NCBI RefSeq assembly: GCF_964340395.1
Contig: NC_135562.1
Location: 17,429,985 to 17,467,484, forward strand
Length of the DNA: 37,500 nucleotides
Direction of reading: 5' to 3'
DNA from: Glandiceps talaboti
Lineage: Eukaryota; Hemichordata; Enteropneusta; Spengelidae
Part shown: one piece after another, positions 28,051 to 37,500 of the stretch
How the letters are laid out: each line of letters starts with the position of its first letter
How positions within the stretch are numbered: position 1 is the stretch's first letter
The notes under the pieces: model-generated
Told to the model about the DNA's origin: nothing
Database searches by the model: none
The model's input: only the letters and a program-made list of their open reading frames with translations
Made by a program: the position numbers and the translations under genes

Positions 28051-28574
28051 AAGTAGTAAATTAGTATTTTAAACAGATTAGATGAAAGTGTAAATTTGTG
28101 ATCACTAAGTACGACGATTATCATTCCTTCCTAGATTGTCGACAACAATCTTTGCTGTTCTAATTAATCTTTGAATAATCTTTTCCAAAATCAAATAGAA
28201 TAGAAACACATACAGTAAGTTTTAGAACACAGTACGGTATATGTTTACTTGACGATTTATAATTAGTTTAGTTTTAAAAAGGCAGCCACTAAAATATGAC
28301 AAGGTGTATACGTGAATTGTAAAGTTAATTCCTAAACCAAGAGAAACACTATAGTTAGGCGGATCACGGGCATCACGGAACAATAAAGCTAAGATTATGG
28401 ATATTCATAACCGAATATTGAAGAAAATAAAAACAGCACTACTATACGGTTCGTGTGTATACCATCCATTAGTTTTTCGTTTTTTTTGCAAAGTTGAAAA
28501 ACGTTTTTCGTGCCATCAATTTGGATTTGTTTTTGTATTTTTTTTATCATGAAAAGGAAATGGAAAAAACTATT

Positions 28575-28710
28575 TGTTTTCCTTATTCCGTTTTCACATC
28601 GATGACAAGAAACAAACCGGAATCGTTTCCCTTGTTCTGCTTTCACATCGATGACAAGAAAAAACAAACTATTTGTTTTCCTTGTTCCGTTTTCACATCG
28701 ATGAAAAAGC
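28575..28710 (+). repeat. tandem repeat, about 50-bp unit, 3 imperfect copies
   Basis: Three units share TTTTCACATCGATGACAAGA preceded by ttccttgttcc-type sequence. The open frames on both strands across this region result from the repeats. Confidence 0.8.
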
Positions 28711-28784
28711 TATGGATTTTTCGTGTTTTTTTTCTACTTTGCAAAAGAACATACACAGACCCTGTACTCTATATGTGAAGTGTG

Positions 28785-28812
28785 CGTACGTACGTACGTG
28801 CGTGCGTGCGTA
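28785..28812 (+). repeat. short (ACGT)n/(GTGC)n microsatellite
   Basis: CGTACGTACGTACGTGCGTG-type run of about 28 bp. Confidence 0.85.
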
Positions 28813-28965
28813 GGCGTGTAAATAATGTATACAGCGTGAACGGTGTGAAGTGAGCGGACGATCGCGACTACATATTTTTGCAATAAAGCTTAAACATGAT
28901 GAGTGTTCATTTGCTTCCTTGTATATGTATTGGTCTTTAAATTCAACAAAAATATCAATGCAAAC

Positions 28966-29280
28966 ACTTGAAAATGTAGTACAATATCATATCGGGGGGG
29001 GGGGGGGTAGAAAGGGTATATACGTATGTACCGCAGTTTTGACCCCCTTTTACGACTCATGCAGACTTTTGAGTCTTGAATTTTAAAGCATTATGTAGAG
29101 GTTTGATCATGACCCTTCTCTTGCTTATACAAATACTTGAAAACCCAGTGTTTCTCTCTGTAGTACAATATCATATCCCCCGGGGGATAGAAACGGTTTA
29201 TACGTATGTACCGCAGTTTTGACCCCCCTTTTCGACTCATGTAGACTTTTGAGTCTTGAAATTTAAAGAGGTTTGATCCA
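28966..29280 (+). repeat. direct duplication, period about 184 bp
   Basis: Two copies of a block with acaatatcatatc, acgtatgtaccgcagttttg and gacttttgagtcttga. The first copy carries a long G-run (28994-29007), and the second instead has the perfect palindrome TATCCCCCGGGGGATA (29174-29189). Confidence 0.85.
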
Positions 29281-32077
29281 CCTCTATGAATGCACATACG
29301 ACTCTTGACCCCATATTTTGAACAAGGTTGTTTCCACGGGTTGTTTTCAGTCGTCTGTATCGGAAGTAGGCGCCCCCGGCCCCCGAGCAGCCAATGAACT
29401 AGCTGAAGCATGTACGTATCATATGAAAGTGTATCAAAAGTGTTCAAAACTCATGACCAGATCACTCAGACGATTTGAACAGTGCCGTGAACGTTGTGAC
29501 CCCTGTTTATGGCTAAAATGTAGAATTTTGACCTCTGTTTATGGCTAAAATGTAGAGTTTTGACCTCTACCTTTTGAATTTTTGAAGAGTGTGTGGTGGT
29601 AATTTTTGTTCACCCCCCCCCCCCGATCATATCCCATAGCTCACGTTGGTGGCGCACTTTCAATCGAAGCTCGAGATGGGCCAGACGATCGATCTATATC
29701 ATACCCGCCCGGCATGTCCGTTGCTAGGAAGGTTAGGCGGCGCTAAGCTATAAAAAATTTCTTCACCATTGAAATCTATTGTAACAATTGATCGTTAAAT
29801 TATTTCTCACAATAACACCATCTAATCTGAGTACGGCACAGTACGGCACAATGGAAGGCAAGGAAAAAAGCCTTGTCTATGGAACAATATAGTAAAAGTA
29901 TATGCTGTTGCTGGTTTATAGACATATTATCATTTTACCTTAGCTTGTTTATTACTTTGCAGTATATCTGAGAGAATAATGAATGGATTTATATGAAACT
30001 TTGTAGAAAGATTATCAATGAAATAAGGACCAAAGTACAGTATGTGATTTATATTGTGTACAAACTAGCACGTCTCTGATAGCGGTTTGGTTTTGGTGCC
30101 AACAAGTCTTGAAAACTAGCAATAATAGATAGACGTCTTTCTAGACTGACTACTTTTTCAAAACAATCTGGACCAGCTGTCCGTGATACATCTTATTTAC
30201 TCTATCAAGAAAACATACATCATGGTTATCACTGGTCAATAATTGCATGAATTTTTATGTTTAGAGTGACTGAATGAACTGCAAATTTTGTCATGATTTT
30301 ATTTGAAAATAGTACTATGAAAAACAAAACAAATACTACTACTGTGGGAAATGTTAATGTGCAAGTGGAAGTAAAAGAAATATATTGACATTGGACATGC
30401 ACAAGAGGAAATACTTTGCGAGATTTTATATAAATGTTGAAAAAACATTCATTTTCATATTGATATTTATATAAATGTTAGGACAACTATTCTTCATATT
30501 GACATGTCACAATATGATGTGATTATTTCAACAATTCTACTTCTTATACTGAGTCAAAAAAAATCATGTTATGCTATATCATGAATATTGATTTTAATTA
30601 GGCCATGAAAATTAATATTGTCCAGTTTATTATGGACAGAATTCTTTTGTACCTGCAGAGACTAGCAAAGTAATGTTTGTTGACAATGGCAAAAAATAAA
30701 TCGATTGCAAAAAAAGTACATATTTAGACCACAAACTGTGTGGAATCACTGGACAAGTTATAGGGTTTCATAATTTGTTGGCATCTATTAAATGCTTTTG
30801 TCACCAATTCAGCCTGTTCTAGCAATGTTCAGCGTGGTGCAGGAAATGACTAGAGAAACACATGTAGGTTCTAAGAAACAAGCGTGCAAGTCCATGGATC
30901 TGCTGCATGCAAGCTAAAAGAGGGGGAAAAGGAGATCATTGGCCATAAACAAGAAACGGTCAGGCACTACGTATGATCAACACACACAGTCAATACAGAC
31001 AATTTCTTTAGCAAAAATTAATGAACTTGACACAAGTGAGGCTTTGCAAAAAACAAACCAGTGTTGCTAGAGCTGTTAATTACAATGATTTCACAATGTA
31101 GTTTTCTGATGCAGTCAGTGTTGACAGCAAATTAAATAATTTTTACCGTTGAAGAATATCATTGACAATTCAAATAAAATCATGTTACAAATAATTCTGG
31201 TGTCTACATTGTACATGCCCACACTGAGGGGCATAACAACACATGTTGAAAATGACTACGCATGCGCGCCCTATATACTATACGCATTCTCCATGCGGAG
31301 GGCGCTATCTACAATATCATCATGAGGCAGCCGGTCACAAATGAATCTACCCTGCGCGAGCTTAAGGGCTTTGATATTATATTATTACCAGTCACAAAAT
31401 GTATTTTATCAAATCACATTGCTTGCCGATAAAAATGTATACATCACACTTACAATAGTCTCAAATTCATTTCTTAATCAAGATACACAAGGCAAGGTTC
31501 AACTGGTGTTCCTATTTCAACCGAAATGCCTTTCTTTGAAACCAAATATGATAACACTTTGATATACATGCAACTGAGTAAACATATTAATAAAAAATTC
31601 TGGTCATTCACCTTTGACATACATCTTCGACATACATTGAATAACTTTATTTGCAATCCATTCCAAGGGGTCAAACCCCATGAACGTATCTACCCTTCCA
31701 ATGAAATATACATTAACACCATTTCGAAACAGTTATTAACATCATTTAAATACAAATATTTCTTTTTTGAAAATGTCATCAAATTGCGAAATGGAAGATT
31801 TTTCGTTATAATAAATGCATGGCACTAAAATACATGTAAGTGTCAATGAAAGATCTATTTGTCACCACTAAATACTAGCTATAATATTGGTTATAATGTC
31901 TGAAACAAATTTCAATTTTGGCCACTTGAGTTTAAGGGGATAGGGTGGGATGGGATGAGGTTTAACTAAACGAATTTGGTTTTTTATCTTTACATTGAAC
32001 AATTGATCTTTCCCCTAATGTTGTCAACTACAGTAAACATATGTATTAAGTCAATTTCTTTTTTTAATTTAATACAG

Positions 32078-32154
32078 GGATTCGGGTATATTAATTGTAT
32101 TCCTTGCAATCTTAATACAGTCATGGATACCAGCAGCATGTGCAGAAGGAAATG
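32078..32154 (+). CDS. signal-peptide exon of the two-domain GPI-type gene
   Basis: Follows a T-rich tract ending taatacag and ends before gtgagt. One base completes the preceding codon, then the frame reads a long hydrophobic stretch and a likely signal peptidase site after ACA. It ends in phase 1. Confidence 0.7.
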
Positions 32155-34587
32155 GTGAGTATCTTTAATAAACAGTTCCAAAGTCTTATTTCTTATCAAT
32201 GATTGTGAGGATTTACGTATTTGATAGGGAGCATGTTTTGGTGATTACGTGTCATATAACGCCGGCTCCAAAGGTTTTGAAATCTATCGCCAAATTCAAT
32301 ACCTTGCTTATAGCACCATCCGTCTATACATGCCTGCCTGCCTGCCTGTCTGCCTGCCTGATTTTCTTTTTTATGTATTCATCTATTAACCAATCTTTCA
32401 ACTTCTGTTTTACACATTACAGTCTTTGATTTAGCTGCCGGTGAATTTTCAATTAAGTATGAGTCCACAATTGAGTGTGGAGCAACGCTTGACCTCACAT
32501 TCAGTCTGGACATATGTAACCTTGGTAACACAGATGGCGAAGTGAAGGAAGTCCAATTTCATTATATAGACAGTGAACGTTACGAAACGAGCAACAATGG
32601 TAAATTGATATACACCTATACAGCCTATGGCGGTGGGCCTATCACAGTGCCAGCAGGAGGATCACTTAACATCGAACAATCCAAAATGTCAACAACAGAC
32701 CCAGGTGACTGTGGAACTGTAGCTTACACTCATCTCTGTGCTGTCATCATAGCAGTTGATGATACTGGTACTTCAAGTGAAAACCAAGATAATAATGATT
32801 CATGTATTGGGCTTGACCTTACTACACCTAGTAACACAAACTGTCCAGGTATGTACACAATTAGCAGGGACCAGCCATTGTTATTGCCGAGATAGGGTGG
32901 AATAGGTAGGGGTTCGGGGATGAAAAATTCCATCGATTTGGTAGATTGGGGCGCTCTGGAAAATTATCGTTAATCTATAGATTCAGATGAAGATGGCTGT
33001 TAATCGTCGAAATATTGGAGGAGTCTGATATATCATTGCACTGTTGATTGATGAAATTAAGTGTTGTTTAGTTTTTTTTTAAAATACATTTGTAAAACAA
33101 CAAAAAGTATGTCTTAAATTATTTATTTGTGTGAATTGGAACATTTTATTTGGGTTGTATCTGTAGGAGCTTTGCAGATGAACTTATAGTGTCGACACAC
33201 TATTAGGTAACAGTCTTTCAAAAGTGTTCATCTTATCTTGATTCAGACAGTGAACAATTGACATCATGTAAATGTTGCCACAGTCAAGGAACGTGTCAAT
33301 ACATTATTTCAGTCAAACTTCATTAGATGTTAAAATTTCTCACAAAGTCACAACTGTCCAAACTATCCTTCCTTGATCAGTTGGTTCCCTAGAATTAGGC
33401 AACAATTTATTATAACATTTATTAATATGTGCAATTATCAAATTCCATAAAGATAAAGATATAGTTATTGTACATATTAGTCATTGGACGTGATGTCAAT
33501 GTGACTATGTCGATGGTGTAAGTTTTCGTTTCCATTTCTTACATGATAAATGAAAATCCTTCAATTCAGCCACTTTTCACATTAATTTTTATTTCTATAT
33601 AATCTCATAATTTTACCCCTAAATTTCAAATTTTCAAACAAACACTGTACATTGTTATATTACTTTATATATATTCTACCGTCTGAAGTAGATTTTAAAC
33701 CACCTAGATATCATTCCATAGATTACAAAAAATATTGATAACCTTTTACAGCACGCCGTGTCCGGTAAACCCCTCTGGCCCCATTGGTATAAGACGCGGT
33801 GGTACAGTACAGACTATACTCTCGTAATAATTGTGTTGTAATATAGCGTGAAAGGTGAAGGTACTTGCACCAATAATAAAGAAAATTCATTATGTCATGA
33901 TGTTCATATCTTAAGATGTTGATGGAACTATTGATATTTTCTGTAGATCTTGCCGCTGGTGAATTAGTAATTACTGGCCCTGCATCGCCAATAGGGTGTG
34001 GAACAACAACTAGCATTACATTCGATTTGCACGTGTGCGATGTTGCTGGCTATGGTGGAGATATTCAAGATATAGCGTTGTATTACGTACACACAATCAC
34101 GGGAGACCGCATAACTGAGACCTCCTATCCAGCAAATTCTAAAAAGAGTGTTAAACCGCACAGCGATTACCAATACACTTCTGAAATCGTAAACCTAAAA
34201 GTTACTCCATCCAGATGTGACAGTGCTACCCATGTGTGTGCAGAGCTAGAAGTACAAAGTGATCCCGTCTCCAATAACAGCAGGTCTTGCATAGAGCTAG
34301 ATTATACTGGGAAAAAGAGTTCGGATTATTGCGTAGCTGGTAAGTGCACGGCAGTACTAATGGACACCAAATGTCTCATAAGCTCAGTAATTACTTATAC
34401 TATTATACGGTTCGATAACATGATACCGCATACCTACATGTGTCAATCTTTGACACAAAAATGACAGTCGATGAAAAATTTATCCCTGTGCTGATATACA
34501 AAATTGTAACATTCATGTGTGATTTAGGTGGGCCAACTATGTTTACAGTAATACTGCCACTTATTATTTGTAAATTGGAGTTTCACA

Positions 34588-34663
<76 letters not shown>

Positions 34664-34953
34664 CACACCACAATAAAACTTTAGGAGGGCAAGCAGGCCA
34701 CGAGTAGCAAAATCTTCAAACAAGGTATATGAACCGGTGTATATGAACCGGAGAAAATAAATGATGTCTTTTGCAGCGCAAATTAAATGCTAATCACATC
34801 GAATATTGTGAATGCACCTTTAAGAATTTCAACTGTTTCATCAATTAACCATAGTTTTTGTCCTTTCTTTCAGACAACGCTGCTGTTGGACTTGAGGCAG
34901 GAATGTATTCGTTTGTGTTCACCATTATCGCTTCTGTTTTACTTCTTCTGTAA
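32078..34953 (+). CDS. secreted, probably GPI-anchored protein with two six-cysteine domains (unrecognised family)
   Basis: Four exons splice in frame: 32078-32154, 32423-32848, 33947-34339, 34874-34953, giving 324 residues plus stop without the upstream start. Exon 1 encodes a hydrophobic signal peptide (GILIVFLAILIQSWIPAACA). Exons 2 and 3 each encode a domain of about 130-140 residues opening with DLAAGE and sharing six cysteines in the same order (ECG/GCG, DIC/HVC, GDC/SRC, HLC/HVC, SC, C). Exon 4 encodes small residues (DNAAVGLEAG) and a hydrophobic end (FVFTIIASVLLLL) directly before TAA, typical of a GPI-attachment signal. Junctions between the domains are all phase 1. The domains look like extracellular beta-sandwich (CARDB/Ig-like) modules, which is an inference; I do not recognise the family. 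No Met is in frame in exon 1, so the start lies in an upstream exon not identified. Confidence 0.8.
32329..32361 (+). repeat. (TGCC)n microsatellite in intron 1
   Basis: About seven GCCT/GTCT units about 60 bp upstream of the domain 1 acceptor. Confidence 0.85.
32423..32848 (+). CDS. domain 1 exon (six Cys)
   Basis: Lies between acattacag and gtatgt, phase 1 at both ends. It encodes FDLAAGEFSI, then a beta-strand-rich domain with VKEVQFHYID and AVIIAVDD segments and six cysteines. Confidence 0.85.
32849..33946. other. intron 2 of the GPI-type gene
   Basis: About 1.1 kb of AT-rich sequence. No further domain exon, RNA gene or clear repeat was recognised. A GC-richer patch at about 33750-33800 has no supportable assignment. 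Confidence 0.6.
33947..34339 (+). CDS. domain 2 exon (six Cys)
   Basis: Lies between ttctgtag and gtaagt, phase 1 at both ends. It encodes DLAAGELVIT, then SITFDLHVCDV, IQDIALYYVH and HVCAELEVQSD segments that align with domain 1. Contains NNS, a possible N-glycosylation site. Confidence 0.85.
34588..34661 (+). repeat. (GT)n dinucleotide array in intron 3
   Basis: A nearly perfect GT run of about 74 bp, flanked by tttcac on both sides. Confidence 0.95.
34874..34953 (+). CDS. terminal exon with GPI-anchor signal
   Basis: Follows ctttctttcag and ends TAA at 34951-34953. It encodes a small-residue segment (possible omega site in DNAA) and a hydrophobic C terminus with no cytoplasmic tail, which favours a GPI anchor over a transmembrane anchor. 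Confidence 0.75.
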
Positions 34954-35438
34954 AGGTGAATTATTTCAAAAGTTGTGCTCAGTTTTATCTCACAAATGTT
35001 GATCTGATTGTTCTCTTTTTTGGCGGGGAGATGGGATGGTATTTGGTATTGTGATTTATTGTGGCATGCTTGTTTGTTTTTTGTTTCCCTTTCGTAATTC
35101 GTTCATTGTTAATTACAATAACTATTTTTTTTAGATAAGTTGGAGTATTTCATTTGTGATTTGGTTTTGCGAACTATTTTTGACATGTCATTGAGTGAAT
35201 TTTCCTTTTAGGAATGACGATTCCATTGTTCCTTTTATTTAGTTTGTGCATAGACCGTTGGTGGAGGGGCTGTGGTTTGTGATCTAATCGCACTTTATCA
35301 AAGTGTACACGGTTTAGAGTCGCATGGAAATCACCAAAAGAAAAACACAGTAATCGTATGTTTTGTATATTGTTTTAGATATTACATAATTATGATTTAA
35401 TTGATTATTGTGTGATCAATTAAGTGATTATATTCTCT

Positions 35439-35490
35439 CATTTCATTTCATTTCATTTCATTTCATTTCATTTCATTTCATTTTATTTCA
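35439..35490 (+). repeat. (TTTCA)n pentanucleotide array
   Basis: About ten copies of CATTT ending ttttatttcag. Confidence 0.95.
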
Positions 35491-35942
35491 GAACCTAAAC
35501 TCTGTTGATGACAGGTACTGTTGAGTATGGTCTGTGGTCTGGGGTAAGACTGCTGAGTATCAAATTAATATTCTGGCACGGGAGTAAACAAATAACAACA
35601 ACTAAACGGAACATAAACAATGCGTGTGAAACGCGAACGAATGCTTTACTTAAGTTGTATTAATAGGCTATAGAATATTACAAAATAACGCCCTAGACAT
35701 TACCAGATATTTTTAACAGAGAGGAAACCTCGTTTAAAAAATGGACCCGGTATCATCGCTAATTTAAATCATATTCATGTTTTGAGCAACATTTTAAATC
35801 TCATTCCATCTCACAAAACCAGAAAGACCGTAAACTTTCAATAAGGCGGCAAGTTTTTTTTTCACATTTCACACAACGTTTTTCGATACGAATTATACAA
35901 ACAAAATACAGACACCGATAGTACAAACGAACATGGAATGTT

Positions 35943-36017
35943 ACATTTTATCTCACTATATGACGTAACAGTTCTGATTCTGTGGTTTTGATTTGTGATC
36001 ACAGTGAGATAAAATGT
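35943..36017. repeat. inverted repeat with 15-bp perfect arms
   Basis: ACATTTTATCTCACT (35943-35957) and AGTGAGATAAAATGT (36003-36017) are exact reverse complements around a 45-bp loop. Confidence 0.85.
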
Positions 36018-36052
36018 ATCATTTTATATGCTTGCACGCTATCAATAACTGT

Positions 36053-36090
36053 ATTTTATTTTATTTTATTTTATTTTATTTTATTTTATC
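36053..36090 (+). repeat. (TTTTA)n pentanucleotide array
   Basis: About seven ATTTT units. Confidence 0.95.
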
Positions 36091-36137
36091 TTATGTAATA
36101 TGTAATATTATCACATAAGCTCGTGCATATCTTCTAC

Positions 36138-37351
36138 TGTGTGACGTCAAACAGGGCAGATCAAAAAACGCATATCACCCCTGTTCTACCGAACTTTTTT
36201 CCTCAACTGTTCGAGTGTTCCTGCTACGCTACGATCAAGTTGTCGTAATAATTATGTACTTTCAAACCGTAAATGCACACATTACTTTACATACATCATT
36301 GGGTGGCATGAGTCCGATACGCATAGGTATTTTTATTGAACAGATTTTATTCTATCTAAAAAACATTTAGATTATCGATAACAATTTGTATGCAGGCTCG
36401 TAGTCCTGCTTGCAAAGAGCCAGCCTTGAAATACGGGCTTACCAAGAATACTGGTAACTAAGGTATAAAATCACCCAGTGGTCAAATATTAGCAATAAAT
36501 CAATTATTTAGCCGGTTTAACTTGTCTTGACCGCAAAAGTCCCATTGCGGATGACCAAACTCTCGAAATCGGAACTTTTTAAGTTCTACCATAAATTTAA
36601 TCACAGCTCCTTATGTACGAATCAGCGTAAGTGTCTCTGGGTAATTATTCATCTAACTCCTGATATCAAATATGGCCGTGTTGACGAGTGTTATTTAAAT
36701 TTCGGTTCGAACTTGAAAAGGTACGATTTCGACGCTATTTCGGGAATACTATGTCAGAGGAATGGGAAAGGCATAGATATTCGATCGATTGCTAATATTT
36801 GATGGTTGGGTAGGTAATTCTTTTGCAGTTGGTGCACAGGCATTTTGCTTGTGGTCTTAATAGGCCGAGTACATTGCTATTCGCAGGACGGTGTTGAGGG
36901 TCGTGTCAGTAATATAGACCCCTGAAGCGTCTGCAAGCAGGACTAGTAGGCACGCAGCCGGTACGATTGAGCTCAAAGCTCCGAACGTAATCCTGAGCTA
37001 ATATAATTAAAATGTCGGAACAAAAGTCGCATTCAGACAAAGTTTACTTAGTTTTAAAGATAAATTTGGTATAACATGTACATCGCTAGGTTATAACCGA
37101 TAATTTCTGTCGAGAAACCACGGCACAGTGTAACCGGCATGTAAGATTGACCTCATAACAGGTCACACGATTACGTAATTTGCATAGCCATCGGACGCTA
37201 TTTTTGATGCGTGATGAAGAATAAAGTACAATGCAAGATGAAAAGATGCAGTATTCATAAAATTCGATTCAAAATAGAGGAAAAATGTGGAAAAACTTAA
37301 TTATGTGATGAATATATAATCCCACGAAATCAATGTTAGTTTTACGTCATA
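36138..37351 (+). repeat. dispersed repeat A, copy 2, with nested insertion
   Basis: Same order of blocks as 26685-27278, but split by about 555 bp at 36398-36952 that is absent from copy 1. It ends with the same ttagttttacgtcata. Confidence 0.75.
36398..36952. mobile_element. nested insertion with AGTCCTGCTTGCA inverted ends
   Basis: The left end has AGTCCTGCTTGCA (about 36405-36417) and the right end has TGCAAGCAGGACT (about 36931-36943), its exact reverse complement. AGGC occurs on both sides and may be the target duplication. The open frame at 36527-36802 shows no known domain. It is a probable non-autonomous DNA transposon. Confidence 0.65.
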
Positions 37352-37500
37352 CTCAAAACCACTACCTTAGAACGGCTCAGCTAGCATAATCTTACAGCGT
37401 TGTTCTTGGCCCTATCTAAAATGCAGACACGGTGAGGCAGACAATGTACGTAAGGGACTGGACAGAAATTGCAGGGGGTGGGCCGGTGTTTTGCAAAAGA

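Larger units (their letters stand above)
34954..37500. other. downstream region, repeats only
   Basis: Contains the presumed 3' UTR of the GPI-type gene (no AATAAA seen close by), a TTTCA pentamer array, a TTTTA pentamer array, a 15-bp inverted repeat at 35943-36017 and repeat A copy 2. No supportable gene was found. Confidence 0.55.

Noticed and set aside
28395-28778. Overlapping frames on both strands with FTSM or DVKAEQGKR segments
   Set aside because: They are generated by the threefold tandem repeat; no domain is seen.
29318-29548. 76-codon frame with several Cys after a ttgttttcag acceptor-like site
   Set aside because: It could be an exon but has no recognisable homology, and its end falls in another short repeat (gacctctgtttatggctaaaatg).
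31526-31828. 100-codon frame with aromatic and Lys-rich composition
   Set aside because: The composition follows AT-rich DNA; no domain, no splice context and no neighbour support.
33750-33830. GC-richer patch in intron 2 considered as a tRNA or SINE
   Set aside because: No A-box/B-box pair or cloverleaf could be made from it by eye.
36527-36802. 91-codon frame inside the nested insertion
   Set aside because: No similarity to a transposase or other known protein is seen; the element looks non-autonomous.

Overview
The window is eukaryotic nuclear DNA from a metazoan. Genes have GT-AG introns, intergenic DNA is AT-rich and full of microsatellites, and the mobile elements are animal types (CR1/L2-like LINE, DIRS-type retrotransposon, many fold-back MITE-like elements). 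The two recognisable cellular genes, RAB23 and BAG2, are neighbours in human as well. Their divergence from vertebrate proteins, the compact introns and the DIRS element suggest a marine invertebrate, possibly a non-vertebrate deuterostome such as a hemichordate or lancelet. The phylum is an inference; the sequence does not settle it.

Layout. 1-3.2 kb: the 3' half of RAB23 (three coding exons, + strand; the 5' exons lie before the window). 3.2-8.9 kb: intergenic DNA with a hairpin, an octamer-rich minisatellite, one copy of an AATAGGCC MITE and a CTCF-like site. 8.9-15.4 kb: BAG2 (two coding exons, + strand), whose 5.8 kb intron holds microsatellites, an intact LINE reverse-transcriptase ORF and three inverted-repeat elements. 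16.6-22.7 kb: a DIRS-type tyrosine-recombinase retrotransposon (16769-22272) with 125-bp inverted terminal repeats and an internal complementary region. Its gag frame is open, its RT/RNase H is deleted and frameshifted, and its recombinase is frameshifted once. It sits inside an older long inverted repeat. 22.7-32 kb: gene-poor DNA with tandem repeats, microsatellites and MITE-like repeats. 32.1-35 kb: an unrecognised four-exon gene (+ strand) for a probable secreted, GPI-anchored protein with two homologous six-cysteine domains, each on its own phase 1-1 exon. 35-37.5 kb: repeats, including a second copy of the 26.7-27.3 kb repeat that carries a nested insertion.

How the parts relate. RAB23 (negative regulator of Hedgehog signalling and ciliary traffic) and BAG2 (Hsp70 nucleotide exchange factor) have no obvious shared function, so their adjacency looks like conserved synteny. 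The two most unusual items are the DIRS element with a fully readable replication architecture and the unrecognised cysteine-rich GPI-type protein at 32-35 kb. Most of the rest is transposon-derived.
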